Shown here one piece after another: positions 55,874 through 64,000 of a stretch of 64,000 nucleotides of DNA. The stretch lies in NCBI RefSeq assembly GCF_900182915.1, contig NZ_FXUG01000009.1:186001-250000 (forward strand), written 5' to 3'. The DNA comes from Neorhodopirellula lusitana. GTDB lineage: Bacteria > Planctomycetota > Planctomycetia > Pirellulales > Pirellulaceae. Below the pieces are notes generated by a model. It was given only the letters and a program-made list of their open reading frames with translations, was not told where the DNA came from and did no database searches. A program made the translations under genes and the position numbers. Position 1 is the stretch's first letter. Every line of letters starts with the position of its first letter.

Positions 55874-56665
55874 TCAGTGACTCGCCGCCCAAGCAATTCC
55901 TTGACGCAGCAGGGCCACGAAACTGGGGTTTGCGAAGTCAGCGGGGTGTCCGAGTGAGGTGTAGAACGAAACTCCGCCATCGGATCGGCGGAAAGTCCAG
56001 GCAATCGGCTCTGGACCCACCCCATTGGCGACCCCCACCAGAAGTAGTTCAGTTCCGTCAGCCAAGGGCGATGTCTTGTACAGCGAACCACCCTGTTCGA
56101 AAGGTTTTTTGAAGGATTCGCGTAAAATGGGATGATTCAGGGCTACCGGATTGGCCTGGACGATGGAACTCAATTCTCGCGAATGGTGGTTGGTATAGTG
56201 GCCACCAAGAACCTCGGCGTCGAACTCTGGCCAGGCATCCAATCCCTTCGGTGGCGATTTTTTTCGTAAACAGAACGCGTGGCTGGCCGTGCGGATGCCC
56301 ACGATCGGTTTGCCTTTGCGAACGAATTTGCGGACGTGTTCGAGCTGATCGGCGGGCAGCGTTTTCCGGCGTGTGCTGATTAACAAAACATCCGCCTGGT
56401 CAATCTGCTCGATCCCCGGAAAGCGGTTTTCGTGTTCGGGGTCTTCAAGGATCGTGATCACGCGGTAATCATCACCGAGTGCCTGCGTCGCGAACCGCGG
56501 AAGGGTCACTGACGTTTCGTATTCCACCTCGCCAATCAGCATTGCCAAGACCGGCCGCTGGGAAGATTCCTCAGCACCCTCCGCGAACATGCCGCTGAAC
56601 ATGCCGCTGAACATGCACGAAAAGCTGACAATAACGAAAAACAACCCAACGCGATTCAGTTTCAT
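55874..56665 (-). CDS. ThuA-like (class I glutamine amidotransferase fold) secreted protein
   Basis: About 263 aa from the ATG at 56665, which starts a signal peptide (MKLNRVGLFFVIVSFSCMFS). The frame is open to 56704, but that would crowd the divergent mnmE start. The mature part has the ThuA layout: VLAMLIGEVEYETSVTLPRF, a DVLLISTRRKTLPADQ strand-loop, KGKPIVGIRTASHAF, VLGGHYTNHHSRELS and FYTSLGHPADF. ThuA-like domains in planctomycetes often accompany sugar or heme-c proteins; their activity is not settled. The signal region includes a 12-bp tandem duplication giving MFSGMFSGMF. It is divergent from mnmE. Confidence 0.85.
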   Translation of the reverse strand: MKLNRVGLFFVIVSFSCMFSGMFSGMFAEGAEESSQRPVLAMLIGEVEYETSVTLPRFATQALGDDYRVITILEDPEHENRFPGIEQIDQADVLLISTRRKTLPADQLEHVRKFVRKGKPIVGIRTASHAFCLRKKSPPKGLDAWPEFDAEVLGGHYTNHHSRELSSIVQANPVALNHPILRESFKKPFEQGGSLYKTSPLADGTELLLVGVANGVGPEPIAWTFRRSDGGVSFYTSLGHPADFANPSFVALLRQGIAWAASH

Positions 56666-56706
56666 GACACCACATTCTCTTTGACGGCCCGACCGAAAGA
56701 ACAACC

Positions 56707-58149
56707 TTGTCCGACATCATTACTGCCGACGATACCATCGTAGCAATCGCGTCTCCGTTAGCACCGGCGCGGCGGGGGATTGTGCGGATGTCGGGTGAGC
56801 AGGTACTCGAGATTCTGGAAAAACGGAGCCTATTCGACCCCAACGACCGTCCACAATCGACACGGCGGATCGAAACCACCCTGGACCTGGGTTCTCCACT
56901 CGGAAAGGTCGACGTGAGCGTTTTGGTGTGGCCAACGCGTCGCAGCTACACGGGTCAGCCATCGGCTGAACTGCATGTGATCGGGGCTTTGCCGCTTCTG
57001 GATGCCGTTGTGGCCAACTTGATTGAAGCGGGCGCCCGGCCGGCTCGTCCGGGCGAGTTCACGATGCGGGCATTCTTGGCGGGTCGCTTGGACCTGACCC
57101 AGGCCGAGGCGGTTTTGGGTGTCATTGATGCGGAAGACGCCAGCACGCTTGAGCGAGCGTTGGGACAACTGGCCGGCAACCTATCGCGGCCGCTGCAACA
57201 CGCCCGCGACACGCTGCTGAATATGCTGGCCGATGTCGAGGCAGGACTCGACTTTGTTGATGAAGACATCGAGTTCATCGAGGACAACACTCTGATCGAG
57301 CGATTGGGCGATCTACAAACAGAACTTACACAGGCAGCTGCACAACTGCGTGAGCGCAATTCACAACACACTTCTTTAAACGTCGTCTTGCGAGGACTCC
57401 CCAATGCGGGCAAGAGCTGCTTACTGAACCGGTTATCGCAAAGTGAAACGGCCATCGTGGCCGATGAAGCGGGCACGACGCGCGACCTGATCACGGTGGA
57501 AGTGGAGTACGAAGGACACACCTTTTCGCTAACCGATACCGCAGGCCTCGAACACCGTGGGCAGGACGAACCGGATTGGCAGGTCATGTCTCAGGCGCAG
57601 CTGCAGGCGAACCGTGCCGTTCAACACGCCGACGTTTGCTTGTGGTGCATCGACGCCAGCGACCTTTCACCGGAAACGGGAAGTTCATTCACCCCGCCCA
57701 AGTCCAGTGATCGCAAACGGACCGCCACGGACCGAGTGGTACTCACCAAGGCGGATCTGTTGAAGTCACCGCCCACTGGGTTAGACTCCCTGCACGCTGG
57801 ATCCGAATCACTGCCCACTGAGTTCCGTTCGATGCCCAGTATCGCGGTCAGTTCCGTATCGGGCGAAGGCATCGATGAACTCTGGAAAGTGCTGATCTCA
57901 ATCGCTCAGCAACACGACAGCAACGAAACTGGCGGCGTGATGGGCACGGCCGCCCGGTGCCGTGATTCACTGCGACAATCGATCGACCACCTGGGAACCG
58001 CGATCGACGCCACCGAAAATCAAATTGGACACGAGATCGTGGCCGCGGAAATGCGTTTGGCCGTTAACCAACTTGGCGAGGTCACTGGCGAGGTTTACAC
58101 GGATGACATTTTGGACCGCGTGTTTAGCCGGTTCTGTATTGGCAAGTAA
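56707..58149 (+). CDS. mnmE: tRNA uridine-5-carboxymethylaminomethyl(34) synthesis GTPase MnmE
   Basis: 480 aa, starting at TTG. The N-terminal tetrahydrofolate-binding domain shows DTIVAIASPLAPARRGIVRM and RPGEFTMRAFLAGRLDLTQA. The GTPase domain has GLPNAGKSCLLN (P-loop, ~237), DEAGTTRDL and DTAGLEHRG, and VLTKADLL. The protein ends FCIGK, the invariant C-x-G-K tail needed for modification. With MnmG it modifies the wobble uridine of several tRNAs in the cytoplasm. It is convergent with uvrB, and mnmG is not in the window. Confidence 0.97.
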   Translation: MSDIITADDTIVAIASPLAPARRGIVRMSGEQVLEILEKRSLFDPNDRPQSTRRIETTLDLGSPLGKVDVSVLVWPTRRSYTGQPSAELHVIGALPLLDAVVANLIEAGARPARPGEFTMRAFLAGRLDLTQAEAVLGVIDAEDASTLERALGQLAGNLSRPLQHARDTLLNMLADVEAGLDFVDEDIEFIEDNTLIERLGDLQTELTQAAAQLRERNSQHTSLNVVLRGLPNAGKSCLLNRLSQSETAIVADEAGTTRDLITVEVEYEGHTFSLTDTAGLEHRGQDEPDWQVMSQAQLQANRAVQHADVCLWCIDASDLSPETGSSFTPPKSSDRKRTATDRVVLTKADLLKSPPTGLDSLHAGSESLPTEFRSMPSIAVSSVSGEGIDELWKVLISIAQQHDSNETGGVMGTAARCRDSLRQSIDHLGTAIDATENQIGHEIVAAEMRLAVNQLGEVTGEVYTDDILDRVFSRFCIGK

Positions 58150-58236
58150 AGTTTCACCATCTCGCTAATTGATCTGACTGGTTCCAAACGGTGTCTCGAC
58201 TCTCGGACGTTTTGCCCACGTTGCACGCGGAATAGG

Positions 58237-58282
58237 CGAGGCGGGAACCTCGGGTGCAGTGCGTCACCAGGCGGGAGCCTGG
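58237..58282. repeat. Pair of REP-like hairpins between mnmE and uvrB
   Basis: CGAGG-CGGGAA-CCTCG (58237-58252) and CCAGGC-GGGA-GCCTGG (58267-58282) lie fourteen bases apart. The second, followed by GAACGAGG, matches a palindrome (GCCTGGGAACGAG) that I recall as widespread in planctomycetes and cyanobacteria. Either hairpin could also stop the convergent transcripts, although T-runs are lacking. Confidence 0.55.
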
Positions 58283-58304
58283 GAACGAGGAGAGTGGCCA
58301 ACTC

Positions 58305-60455
58305 TTACCCTCGATTGGGGCGTGGAATCTTGGTTCGATTGGGATTGAGGCCTTTGGGTTTCTTACCGCCGCGGCGTCCGCGACCTTGGCCGCCGGAGGT
58401 GGATTTCGAATCGGAGATTTCAATTTCGGACAGAGGCTTGCCGATGTGCTCTTTCAGCTGAGTCACCCGGTCACGAAGTTTCGCGGCCCGTTCGAATTCC
58501 AGGTCTTCGGCCGCGGACAGCATTTCACGCTCCAGCGCCTCGACGTATTCCAACGTGATGTATGTGATCGCACTCTCTTCGTTTGCCTTCCGTTCGGCTT
58601 CGCGATGCTTAGCCGCATCCGACTCGATTCCGGCCCGAAGCTTCTTGAAAATCGTCTTGGGAACGATGCCATGCTTCTCGTTGTACTTCATTTGGATCGA
58701 ACGACGACGTTCGGTTTCATCCATTGCCATCTGCATCGAATTGGTGATTTTGTCCGCGTACAGGAAGACTCGTGAGTTCGCGTTCCGTGCCGCACGACCG
58801 ATCGTTTGCACTAGGCTCGTTTCACTGCGCAAGAAGCCTTCCTTGTCTGCATCCAAAATCGCGACCAATGAAACCTCGGGCAAGTCCAAGCCTTCCCGCA
58901 ACAGGTTAACCCCGATCAAGCAATCGAACTGGCCGGTACGCAACTCTTGCAGCAAGTCGACTCGCTCGAATGCATTGAGTTCACTGTGCAACCAGCGGCA
59001 CCGCACGGCCTGTTCTTGGAAGTAGTTCGCCAGGTCCTCGGCGAGTCGCTTTGTCAGGGCGGTAACCAACACGCGTTCATTCCGCTCGGCACGCAGCCGA
59101 ACTTCGCCCAACAGGTGACTGACTTGACCGCGAGCCGAGACGACCTCGACGATTGGATCGAGCAGTCCGGTTGGACGAATGATTTGCTCAGTCACCTCAC
59201 CGCCGGTTCGTTCCAACTCATAATCACTAGGCGTCGCACTGACAAAGCAGATCTGTCCCGTTCGCTCGACCCACTCATCAAACTTCAGCGGTCGATTGTC
59301 CAGCGCGCTGGGCAGCCGGAAACCGTGTTCGACTAAGGTTGTCTTTCGGCTTCGGTCGCCCGCGTACATGGCACGAACCTGCGGAATGGTGACGTGCGAT
59401 TCGTCGACAAACGTGACCATGTCCTTGGGGAAAAATTCGTACAGCGTGTCGGGCGTCGCGCCAGGCGGTTTGCCGGACAAGGGTCGCGAGTAGTTTTCGA
59501 TACCGGGACAATGGCCCACTTCGGCCAACATCTCGAGGTCGAATTTGGTCCGGGCCGATAGACGCTGTGCCTCCAGCAACTTGCCGCGACTTTGAAAGAC
59601 CTCCAGTTGATCGGCGAGTTCCTGACGCAGCATCTTCAGTGCGGCCTGGATGCGGTCTTCCGGCATCACAAAGTGTTTCGCCGGATAGATATACAGATCC
59701 TGGACCGTCTTGATGGTCTCACCACTGACCGGCTTGATCAATGAAATCCGCTCGATCTCATCGCCCCACATTTCGATGCGATAAGCGAACTCTTCGTACG
59801 TCGGCCAGATTTCGATGGAGTCACCACGCACTCGAAACTTGCCGCGTTCAAACGAAAAGTCGTTGCGGTCGTACTGCACGTCGACCAGCTTCAGCAGCAA
59901 GTGGTCGCGGCGTGTTTGCTCGCCGACATGAACATCAATCACTAGTTTCTTGTAGTCCACGGGTGAACCCAGACCGTAGATACTGCTGACCGAGGCCACG
60001 ATCACGACGTCACGGCGGCTGACAAGCGAACTGGTCGTTGCCAGTCGCAGTCGGTCGATCTCCTCGTTGATCGAAGAGTCCTTTTCGATGTACACGTCTC
60101 GCTGCGGAATGTAGGCCTCAGGCTGATAATAGTCGTAATAGCTAACGAAATAATGAACCGCGTTGTTGGGGAAGAACTCTTTGAACTCGCCGTACAACTG
60201 GGCGGCCAGGGTTTTGTTGTGACTCAAGATCAAAGCGGGTCGGCCCAGATTGGCAATCACGTTCGCCATCGTGTACGTCTTGCCCGTACCGGTCGCCCCC
60301 AACAGGGTTTGTGCCGTCTTGCCGGCCAGAAATCCCTTGGTCAGTTGCTCGATTGCATGCGGCTGATCACCTGACGGAGAAAACGGCTGATTCAGATCAA
60401 AAACGTCAGCCGGCGATTGAGAGCCCGACAGGTCGGCAGTTTGTGAGTTGGTCAT
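58305..60455 (-). CDS. uvrB: Excinuclease ABC subunit B
   Basis: 716 aa. Walker A is GATGTGKTYTMANV near residue 55, the beta-hairpin region is HYFVSYYDYYQPEAYIPQRD, and helicase motifs appear in FVDESHVTIPQVRAMYAGD, CFVSATPSDYELE and QTIGRAARN. A UVR domain near 630-665 (LEREMLSAAEDLEFERAAKL) binds UvrA/UvrC. About 20 extra N-terminal residues and a Lys/Arg/Pro-rich tail (GGKKPKGLNPNRTKIPRPNR) make it longer than the usual ~670 aa. It verifies DNA damage in nucleotide excision repair. No uvrA or uvrC is adjacent. Confidence 0.98.
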   Translation of the reverse strand: MTNSQTADLSGSQSPADVFDLNQPFSPSGDQPHAIEQLTKGFLAGKTAQTLLGATGTGKTYTMANVIANLGRPALILSHNKTLAAQLYGEFKEFFPNNAVHYFVSYYDYYQPEAYIPQRDVYIEKDSSINEEIDRLRLATTSSLVSRRDVVIVASVSSIYGLGSPVDYKKLVIDVHVGEQTRRDHLLLKLVDVQYDRNDFSFERGKFRVRGDSIEIWPTYEEFAYRIEMWGDEIERISLIKPVSGETIKTVQDLYIYPAKHFVMPEDRIQAALKMLRQELADQLEVFQSRGKLLEAQRLSARTKFDLEMLAEVGHCPGIENYSRPLSGKPPGATPDTLYEFFPKDMVTFVDESHVTIPQVRAMYAGDRSRKTTLVEHGFRLPSALDNRPLKFDEWVERTGQICFVSATPSDYELERTGGEVTEQIIRPTGLLDPIVEVVSARGQVSHLLGEVRLRAERNERVLVTALTKRLAEDLANYFQEQAVRCRWLHSELNAFERVDLLQELRTGQFDCLIGVNLLREGLDLPEVSLVAILDADKEGFLRSETSLVQTIGRAARNANSRVFLYADKITNSMQMAMDETERRRSIQMKYNEKHGIVPKTIFKKLRAGIESDAAKHREAERKANEESAITYITLEYVEALEREMLSAAEDLEFERAAKLRDRVTQLKEHIGKPLSEIEISDSKSTSGGQGRGRRGGKKPKGLNPNRTKIPRPNRG

Positions 60456-60540
60456 GAAAGTAGTGTAGCGTTCGTGTCAGTGCTTGCTGAGTTGAATCGT
60501 GATCGCATCTGGCTTCAGCTGGGTGTTTCAGGTGAAGGCT

Positions 60541-61800
60541 TCAGGTAGCGTCGTTGAGTATCTGGGCCAAGCCTTCGCGGTAGGTTGGATACATCAATCG
60601 GGGAAGCAGATCTCGTTTGCACCGCCGGTTCCAAATTCGCTTGTCAGTCTCGCTGCGAAATCGAACGCCCGAATCCGTTGCAGGATCCACAAATGTGGGC
60701 TCCGGCGATCGAGTTTGCCTAGCAATCTGTTGATAGAACTCGCGGCGGATGACCGGCTCATCATCACTGACGATGTACAATGACTCGCGGGTCCGCGTGG
60801 GGCCCCTGTCCGCAGCCATGCGTTCAGGAATTGTCTCGAAGTCCTTTCCCGATTTTGCGGTAACTGATGTCGCCAGACCCGATGACGCCAAACTTCGGGG
60901 AACCGTAGTCCTGTCTGAACTTTGGCGAGTCCCGTTACGAACCTTCGTTCCGGACGGTTCCGCGGCCAGATCGGTCACCTGACTGGTGTACTGCGTGGGC
61001 CAGGACAGAGCCGTGATCACCGCCGCAGCCGCATCGTCGACGTGGATCAAATTCAAGTGTCCAGTCGGCGGCGAGGCAATCGGCCGGCCCGCCCGCACAT
61101 CGGCGGCGCGGGGAACCCGGCCGGGGCCGTAGATGCCCGAAAGCCGCAAAATGGTCCAAGGAGAATCCGGCAAATGGACTCGCAACTTGGCCTCGGCCAA
61201 TAGGTGAGCCTTGCCGCCTTCTCGCGTTGGGTGCGTGGTCGAGTTCTCATCGACCCACAAACCGCCGGTTTGGTGATAGACGCCCGTTGTGCTGATATAG
61301 GCCACATCGGGGGCGACCGTCCCGCGTTGTTGGCCGGCCTGCCGAATCACCTGCAAAAGCCTGGCGAACCCGTCGACCTGGGACGCATAGCGGTCGTACG
61401 GGCTGTGGCGATCATGGCTTACCGCGACCAGAACACGATCAATTCGGTGCAATTGAATCGCCTCGAGTAGACCCTTCAAATCGCGGGAATCGTTCCAGTC
61501 AAAGCGAATCGGCGTGACTCCGGCTTGGCAAAGCTCAGCGAAGGGGCCCCCGCGTGCCTTGGCGTCTGGATTGCGAGTGGTCGCAGCGACGTTCCAGCCC
61601 AACGCAATCGCCTGCTGAGCAACCCGTTGACCGAGATACCCACATCCAACCACCAAAAGGCTGGGTGAATCCGGCATCGGGGGTGAATTCGAATCACGAC
61701 GTGGGTCGGGCTGGGCAGCGATCAAGCTCGCAGCGGCGGTACCTTCAATGGCTGACCTGGCAGCGGCCGGACTGGCGGTCCCTGGTGATAAATTTGGCAT
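60541..61800 (-). CDS. Extended SDR / NAD(P)-dependent epimerase-like protein
   Basis: 419 aa from 61800. A second ATG at 61680 (MPDSPSLLVVGCGYLGQRVA) would start immediately before the Rossmann fold, and the first 40 residues (Ala/Pro/Ser-rich) may not be translated. VVGCGYLGQRVAQQAI is the nucleotide-binding loop. VAYISTTGVYHQTGGLW has the SDR Ser and Tyr positions (without the usual YxxxK spacing clearly shown), and LRLSGIYGPGRVPR plus NLIHVDDAAAAVITAL are typical of extended SDRs of the YeeZ/UDP-sugar-epimerase-like type. An Arg/Ser/Thr-rich insertion (~275-345) is unusual. The substrate is unknown. Confidence 0.78.
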   Translation of the reverse strand: MPNLSPGTASPAAARSAIEGTAAASLIAAQPDPRRDSNSPPMPDSPSLLVVGCGYLGQRVAQQAIALGWNVAATTRNPDAKARGGPFAELCQAGVTPIRFDWNDSRDLKGLLEAIQLHRIDRVLVAVSHDRHSPYDRYASQVDGFARLLQVIRQAGQQRGTVAPDVAYISTTGVYHQTGGLWVDENSTTHPTREGGKAHLLAEAKLRVHLPDSPWTILRLSGIYGPGRVPRAADVRAGRPIASPPTGHLNLIHVDDAAAAVITALSWPTQYTSQVTDLAAEPSGTKVRNGTRQSSDRTTVPRSLASSGLATSVTAKSGKDFETIPERMAADRGPTRTRESLYIVSDDEPVIRREFYQQIARQTRSPEPTFVDPATDSGVRFRSETDKRIWNRRCKRDLLPRLMYPTYREGLAQILNDAT

Positions 61801-62072
61801 CGAACGCGATTCCGGTACAATAATGCGAAGAAGCGTCTGAATTCGGATAACCGAGCAGACACGAATAACCCCAATAAAGATCTTCCCCCACCATCGTCAA
61901 CGCGGAAACGGGGGGACTGGACAATGGGCCAGTGGTTATCGACTGGCTACAATGGTCGTCGAGCAACGATCCAGAAAGTATGCGGCGGCTAATCCTTTCA
62001 CGATCCAACAGCTTCTTCGAATTGCTTTTCTTGCGAGCGGGAATACTTGATTTGACGTTTAACAGCCAATCC

Positions 62073-63389
62073 ATGGACCGCCCACTCCGGCTTATGGCTC
62101 TTTTGGCCGTCGCGTTCGGCGTTTTTTCCACTTCCCTCTGGAAAACAACCTCCGATGCCGTCGCTCAAGGGACTGTCTTTCCGGGTCAAGTGATTCAAGG
62201 TCAAGTCATCCCTAGCCAAGGAGTCCAGGGGCAAGTCATTCAGGGGCAGGTGATTCCGGGCCAAGTCATCCAAGCCCAGCCCGTTCCCCAGGCTCGTAAC
62301 GGCGGAGTCATCATTTCTGGCTCCCGGCCGCTTCCCAGCACGTCGCCCAACACCACTCAACAAAACCCTCTGGGTAATCGGCTCGGCGACGCTGGCCAAT
62401 CGCCCGCCCAGGTCGATCGGGTTCGGCGCGTGCCCAAAGGAGACACCTGGGTCGAACCGCCACCCGCATTGCAAAGTCTGCTGAAGCAAGGCGGCGTGCC
62501 GGATTCATTGGTGACACTGCGACTTTTGCAGCGGCAACAGCAACGGATCGCTGACCGTGCCGCCTCATGCACCGTCAGCGTTCAAATCGGACCGGCACAA
62601 GGCTGTGGAGTCATCATCACTCCGACCGGCTACGTGTTGACCGCTGCCCACGTGGCGATGCGGCCAGGCAAATCCGCCGTCCTAACGCTGTCCGATGGCC
62701 GAACCGTCACGGCGACGACGCGAGGCATGAACCGGAACGTCGACGCGGGACTAATGAAAATTGATTCCAACCAAAACAGCGGCAAACCTTGGCCACACGC
62801 CACGCTCGGTTCCAGCACCGATTTGAAACCGGGCATGTGGTGCATCGCTACCGGCCACCCCGGTGGCTACGACCGCGGCCGTGGAATGGTGACTCGTGTG
62901 GGCCGCATTCTGGATGTTCGCCCAGGTTCGCTGGTCACCGATTGCGCGTTGATCGGTGGCGATTCCGGTGGTCCCCTGTTTGATTTATCTGGCCGTTTGA
63001 TCGCCGTGCACAGTCGTATCGGGAACGATGTGGCTGACAATTTGCACGTACCGATTAACCATTACGACGACTCTTGGAGCCGAATGGACCAGGGCGAATC
63101 GTGGGGATTCTTGCCGGGATTCAAACCCGCCCTGGGTGTTCGCGGCAACAGCTCCGATGTGAAAGCGTCCGTGAAAGAAGTCACGGCGGGTTCGCCTGCT
63201 GAAGAGGCGGGTATCGAACCGGGCGATGTCGTCGAACGGTTTGGTGACATTCAGATTACAGGATTCGAATCGCTCAAGAAGGCGGTGTCCGACACCATGC
63301 CTGGCGAGCGAGTCAAAGTGTGGGTTCGCCGTCAGGGCAACTTGGTTCAGGTCGTTGTAGAGATTGGAAGAGCCAATGACATTCGTTGA
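62073..63389 (+). CDS. HtrA/DegP-like secreted serine protease with PDZ domain
   Basis: About 438 aa from the ATG at 62073 (MDRPLRLMALLAVAFGVFST is a signal peptide); the frame is open to 61932. After the signal comes a GQVI-rich linker (GQVIQGQVIPSQGVQGQVIQ and onward), low-complexity and tandemly repeated in DNA. The trypsin-like domain has GYVLTAAHVAM (His), DAGLMKID (Asp) and LIGGDSGGPLF (Ser), so the triad is complete. A PDZ domain (VTAGSPAEEAGIEPGDVVER) ends the protein. It probably handles misfolded envelope proteins. Its stop overlaps the next gene by 14 bases, so the pair is co-transcribed. Confidence 0.9.
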   Translation: MDRPLRLMALLAVAFGVFSTSLWKTTSDAVAQGTVFPGQVIQGQVIPSQGVQGQVIQGQVIPGQVIQAQPVPQARNGGVIISGSRPLPSTSPNTTQQNPLGNRLGDAGQSPAQVDRVRRVPKGDTWVEPPPALQSLLKQGGVPDSLVTLRLLQRQQQRIADRAASCTVSVQIGPAQGCGVIITPTGYVLTAAHVAMRPGKSAVLTLSDGRTVTATTRGMNRNVDAGLMKIDSNQNSGKPWPHATLGSSTDLKPGMWCIATGHPGGYDRGRGMVTRVGRILDVRPGSLVTDCALIGGDSGGPLFDLSGRLIAVHSRIGNDVADNLHVPINHYDDSWSRMDQGESWGFLPGFKPALGVRGNSSDVKASVKEVTAGSPAEEAGIEPGDVVERFGDIQITGFESLKKAVSDTMPGERVKVWVRRQGNLVQVVVEIGRANDIR

Positions 63390-64000
63390 TAAGAATCGCA
63401 ATCGCATCCAACCGTTCTCGCTGACGCGGACATCCTTAGCACAATACCTTGTGCTGACATTGGTTGTATTGACGTGTTGCCAAACAACGGCTTCGGCACA
63501 GGACGACTCGCCGATTCCAGAGTGGTTGCAACAACGGTTGGTCGATCGCGTTCTGCATCGCCGCGATAGCAACGCGATGATGCGGTTGATGAATCCAATC
63601 GCTGAAAAAGCGGAGGCCAGTGTCGTCGAAGTCATCAGCGGTGGACGCCCGGTGGCATTGGGAACCGTGGTCTCGCTTAATTCGTCCAGCGATCAACTCA
63701 ACACGACAACCGCTCCGTCATCCGACCCTTCAGTGGTGCAGGATGCCTACATCGTCACCAAACGTAGCGAGCTTTCCGGCGATCCCATCCGCATCCGCCT
63801 TGCCGACGGCCGACTCATTCCGGCTCGTGTCGCGGCAGTCCGGCGGCGCAGTGACTTAGCGTTGCTGGTCGCGCAGGTCGATCAAGCGACGAAAGTCCGA
63901 TCGCTGCAACCGGTGCACTTCGATCGCTACGTCCCGCTGATCGGTAGCTTCTTAATCAGCCCCGATCGGACCGGCCGCGTGATCGGTTTAGGCGTTGTTG
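63376..64000 (+). CDS. HtrA-like protein lacking the catalytic histidine, partial
   Basis: About 208 aa are visible before the right edge. It opens with a basic stretch and a hydrophobic export segment (YLVLTLVVLTCCQTTASA, Cys pair near 34). The protease-like part (EASVVEVISGGRPVALGTVV, AYIVTKRSELSGDPIRIRLA, RRSDLALLVAQVD) aligns with trypsin/HtrA domains. The strand that should end in T-x-A-H-V reads TKRSEL, so the catalytic His is replaced. The Asp-containing strand is kept. Serine and PDZ regions would lie beyond 64000. Co-translation with the intact protease suggests a regulatory or substrate-binding partner. Confidence 0.8.
   Translation, partial: MTFVDKNRNRIQPFSLTRTSLAQYLVLTLVVLTCCQTTASAQDDSPIPEWLQQRLVDRVLHRRDSNAMMRLMNPIAEKAEASVVEVISGGRPVALGTVVSLNSSSDQLNTTTAPSSDPSVVQDAYIVTKRSELSGDPIRIRLADGRLIPARVAAVRRRSDLALLVAQVDQATKVRSLQPVHFDRYVPLIGSFLISPDRTGRVIGLGVV

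Noticed and set aside
56955-57587. 210-codon open frame on the minus strand
   Set aside because: Antisense to mnmE; no protein-like domain pattern.
62985-63635. 216-codon open frame on the minus strand
   Set aside because: Antisense across the junction of the two HtrA-like genes and lacking recognisable features.

Overview
The window looks like chromosomal DNA from a marine planctomycete close to Rhodopirellula (Pirellulaceae). The evidence is the three secreted proteins carrying the planctomycete LEPR-XLL-type N-terminal signature (residues reading LEPLEGRRLLA, SLETRRVLAG and LESRRLLSA), a giant RTX-repeat protein, an Lpg1974-type porin, loosely organised genes with weak ribosome binding sites, and frequent GTG/TTG starts. 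The assignment rests on protein character only; no rRNA is present.

Region by region. (1) 1-5967, minus strand: a lipopeptide/N-acyl-amino-acid type synthetase of 1824 aa (fatty-acyl-AMP ligase, ACP, condensation, adenylation, PCP), translationally coupled to an FAD-dependent oxidoreductase that runs off the left edge. (2) 6258-11197: a secreted M13 metallopeptidase, a CehA/McbA-like protein with a degraded metal site, and a DnaJ-family co-chaperone without a zinc finger. (3) 11340-17201: a 1953-aa surface protein with an SdrD-B-like domain and twelve DUF11-type repeats. (4) 17370-23275: a RecA/KaiC-like ATPase, the three-gene proton-translocating transhydrogenase operon pntAA-pntAB-pntB, a TMEM14-like membrane protein and an APH-fold kinase. 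(5) 23440-30074: a class V aminotransferase, then two secreted carbohydrate-active-type proteins (GH97 and a parallel beta-helix protein), then a Rossmann-fold NAD(P)-binding protein. (6) 30331-53895: a cell-surface locus with a very acidic LEPR-XLL protein, an outer-membrane porin, and a single 20.7-kb gene for a ~6900-aa RTX/PPC/PKD-like protein. (7) 53900-55830: an ISL3-family transposase relic, a small lipoprotein, about 1 kb of palindromic repeat-rich DNA, and tRNA-Leu(CAG) with its terminator. (8) 55874-64000: a ThuA-like protein, mnmE, uvrB, an extended SDR, and two overlapping HtrA/trypsin-like genes. The second of these has lost the catalytic histidine and is cut by the right edge.

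How the genes may work together. The synthetase and oxidoreductase form one biosynthetic unit, and the adenylation pocket reads closest to glycine codes. The pnt genes form a redox operon. The LEPR-XLL proteins and the porin probably contribute to the cell envelope or matrix. The GH97 and beta-helix pair suggests polysaccharide use. The HtrA pair suggests an active protease with a non-catalytic partner.

The least explained content is inside the giant protein: several recurrent uncharacterised modules, an RTX section punctuated by GDxG strands, and flagellin-IN-like units. The structured DNA in the divergent gap upstream of it is also unexplained.
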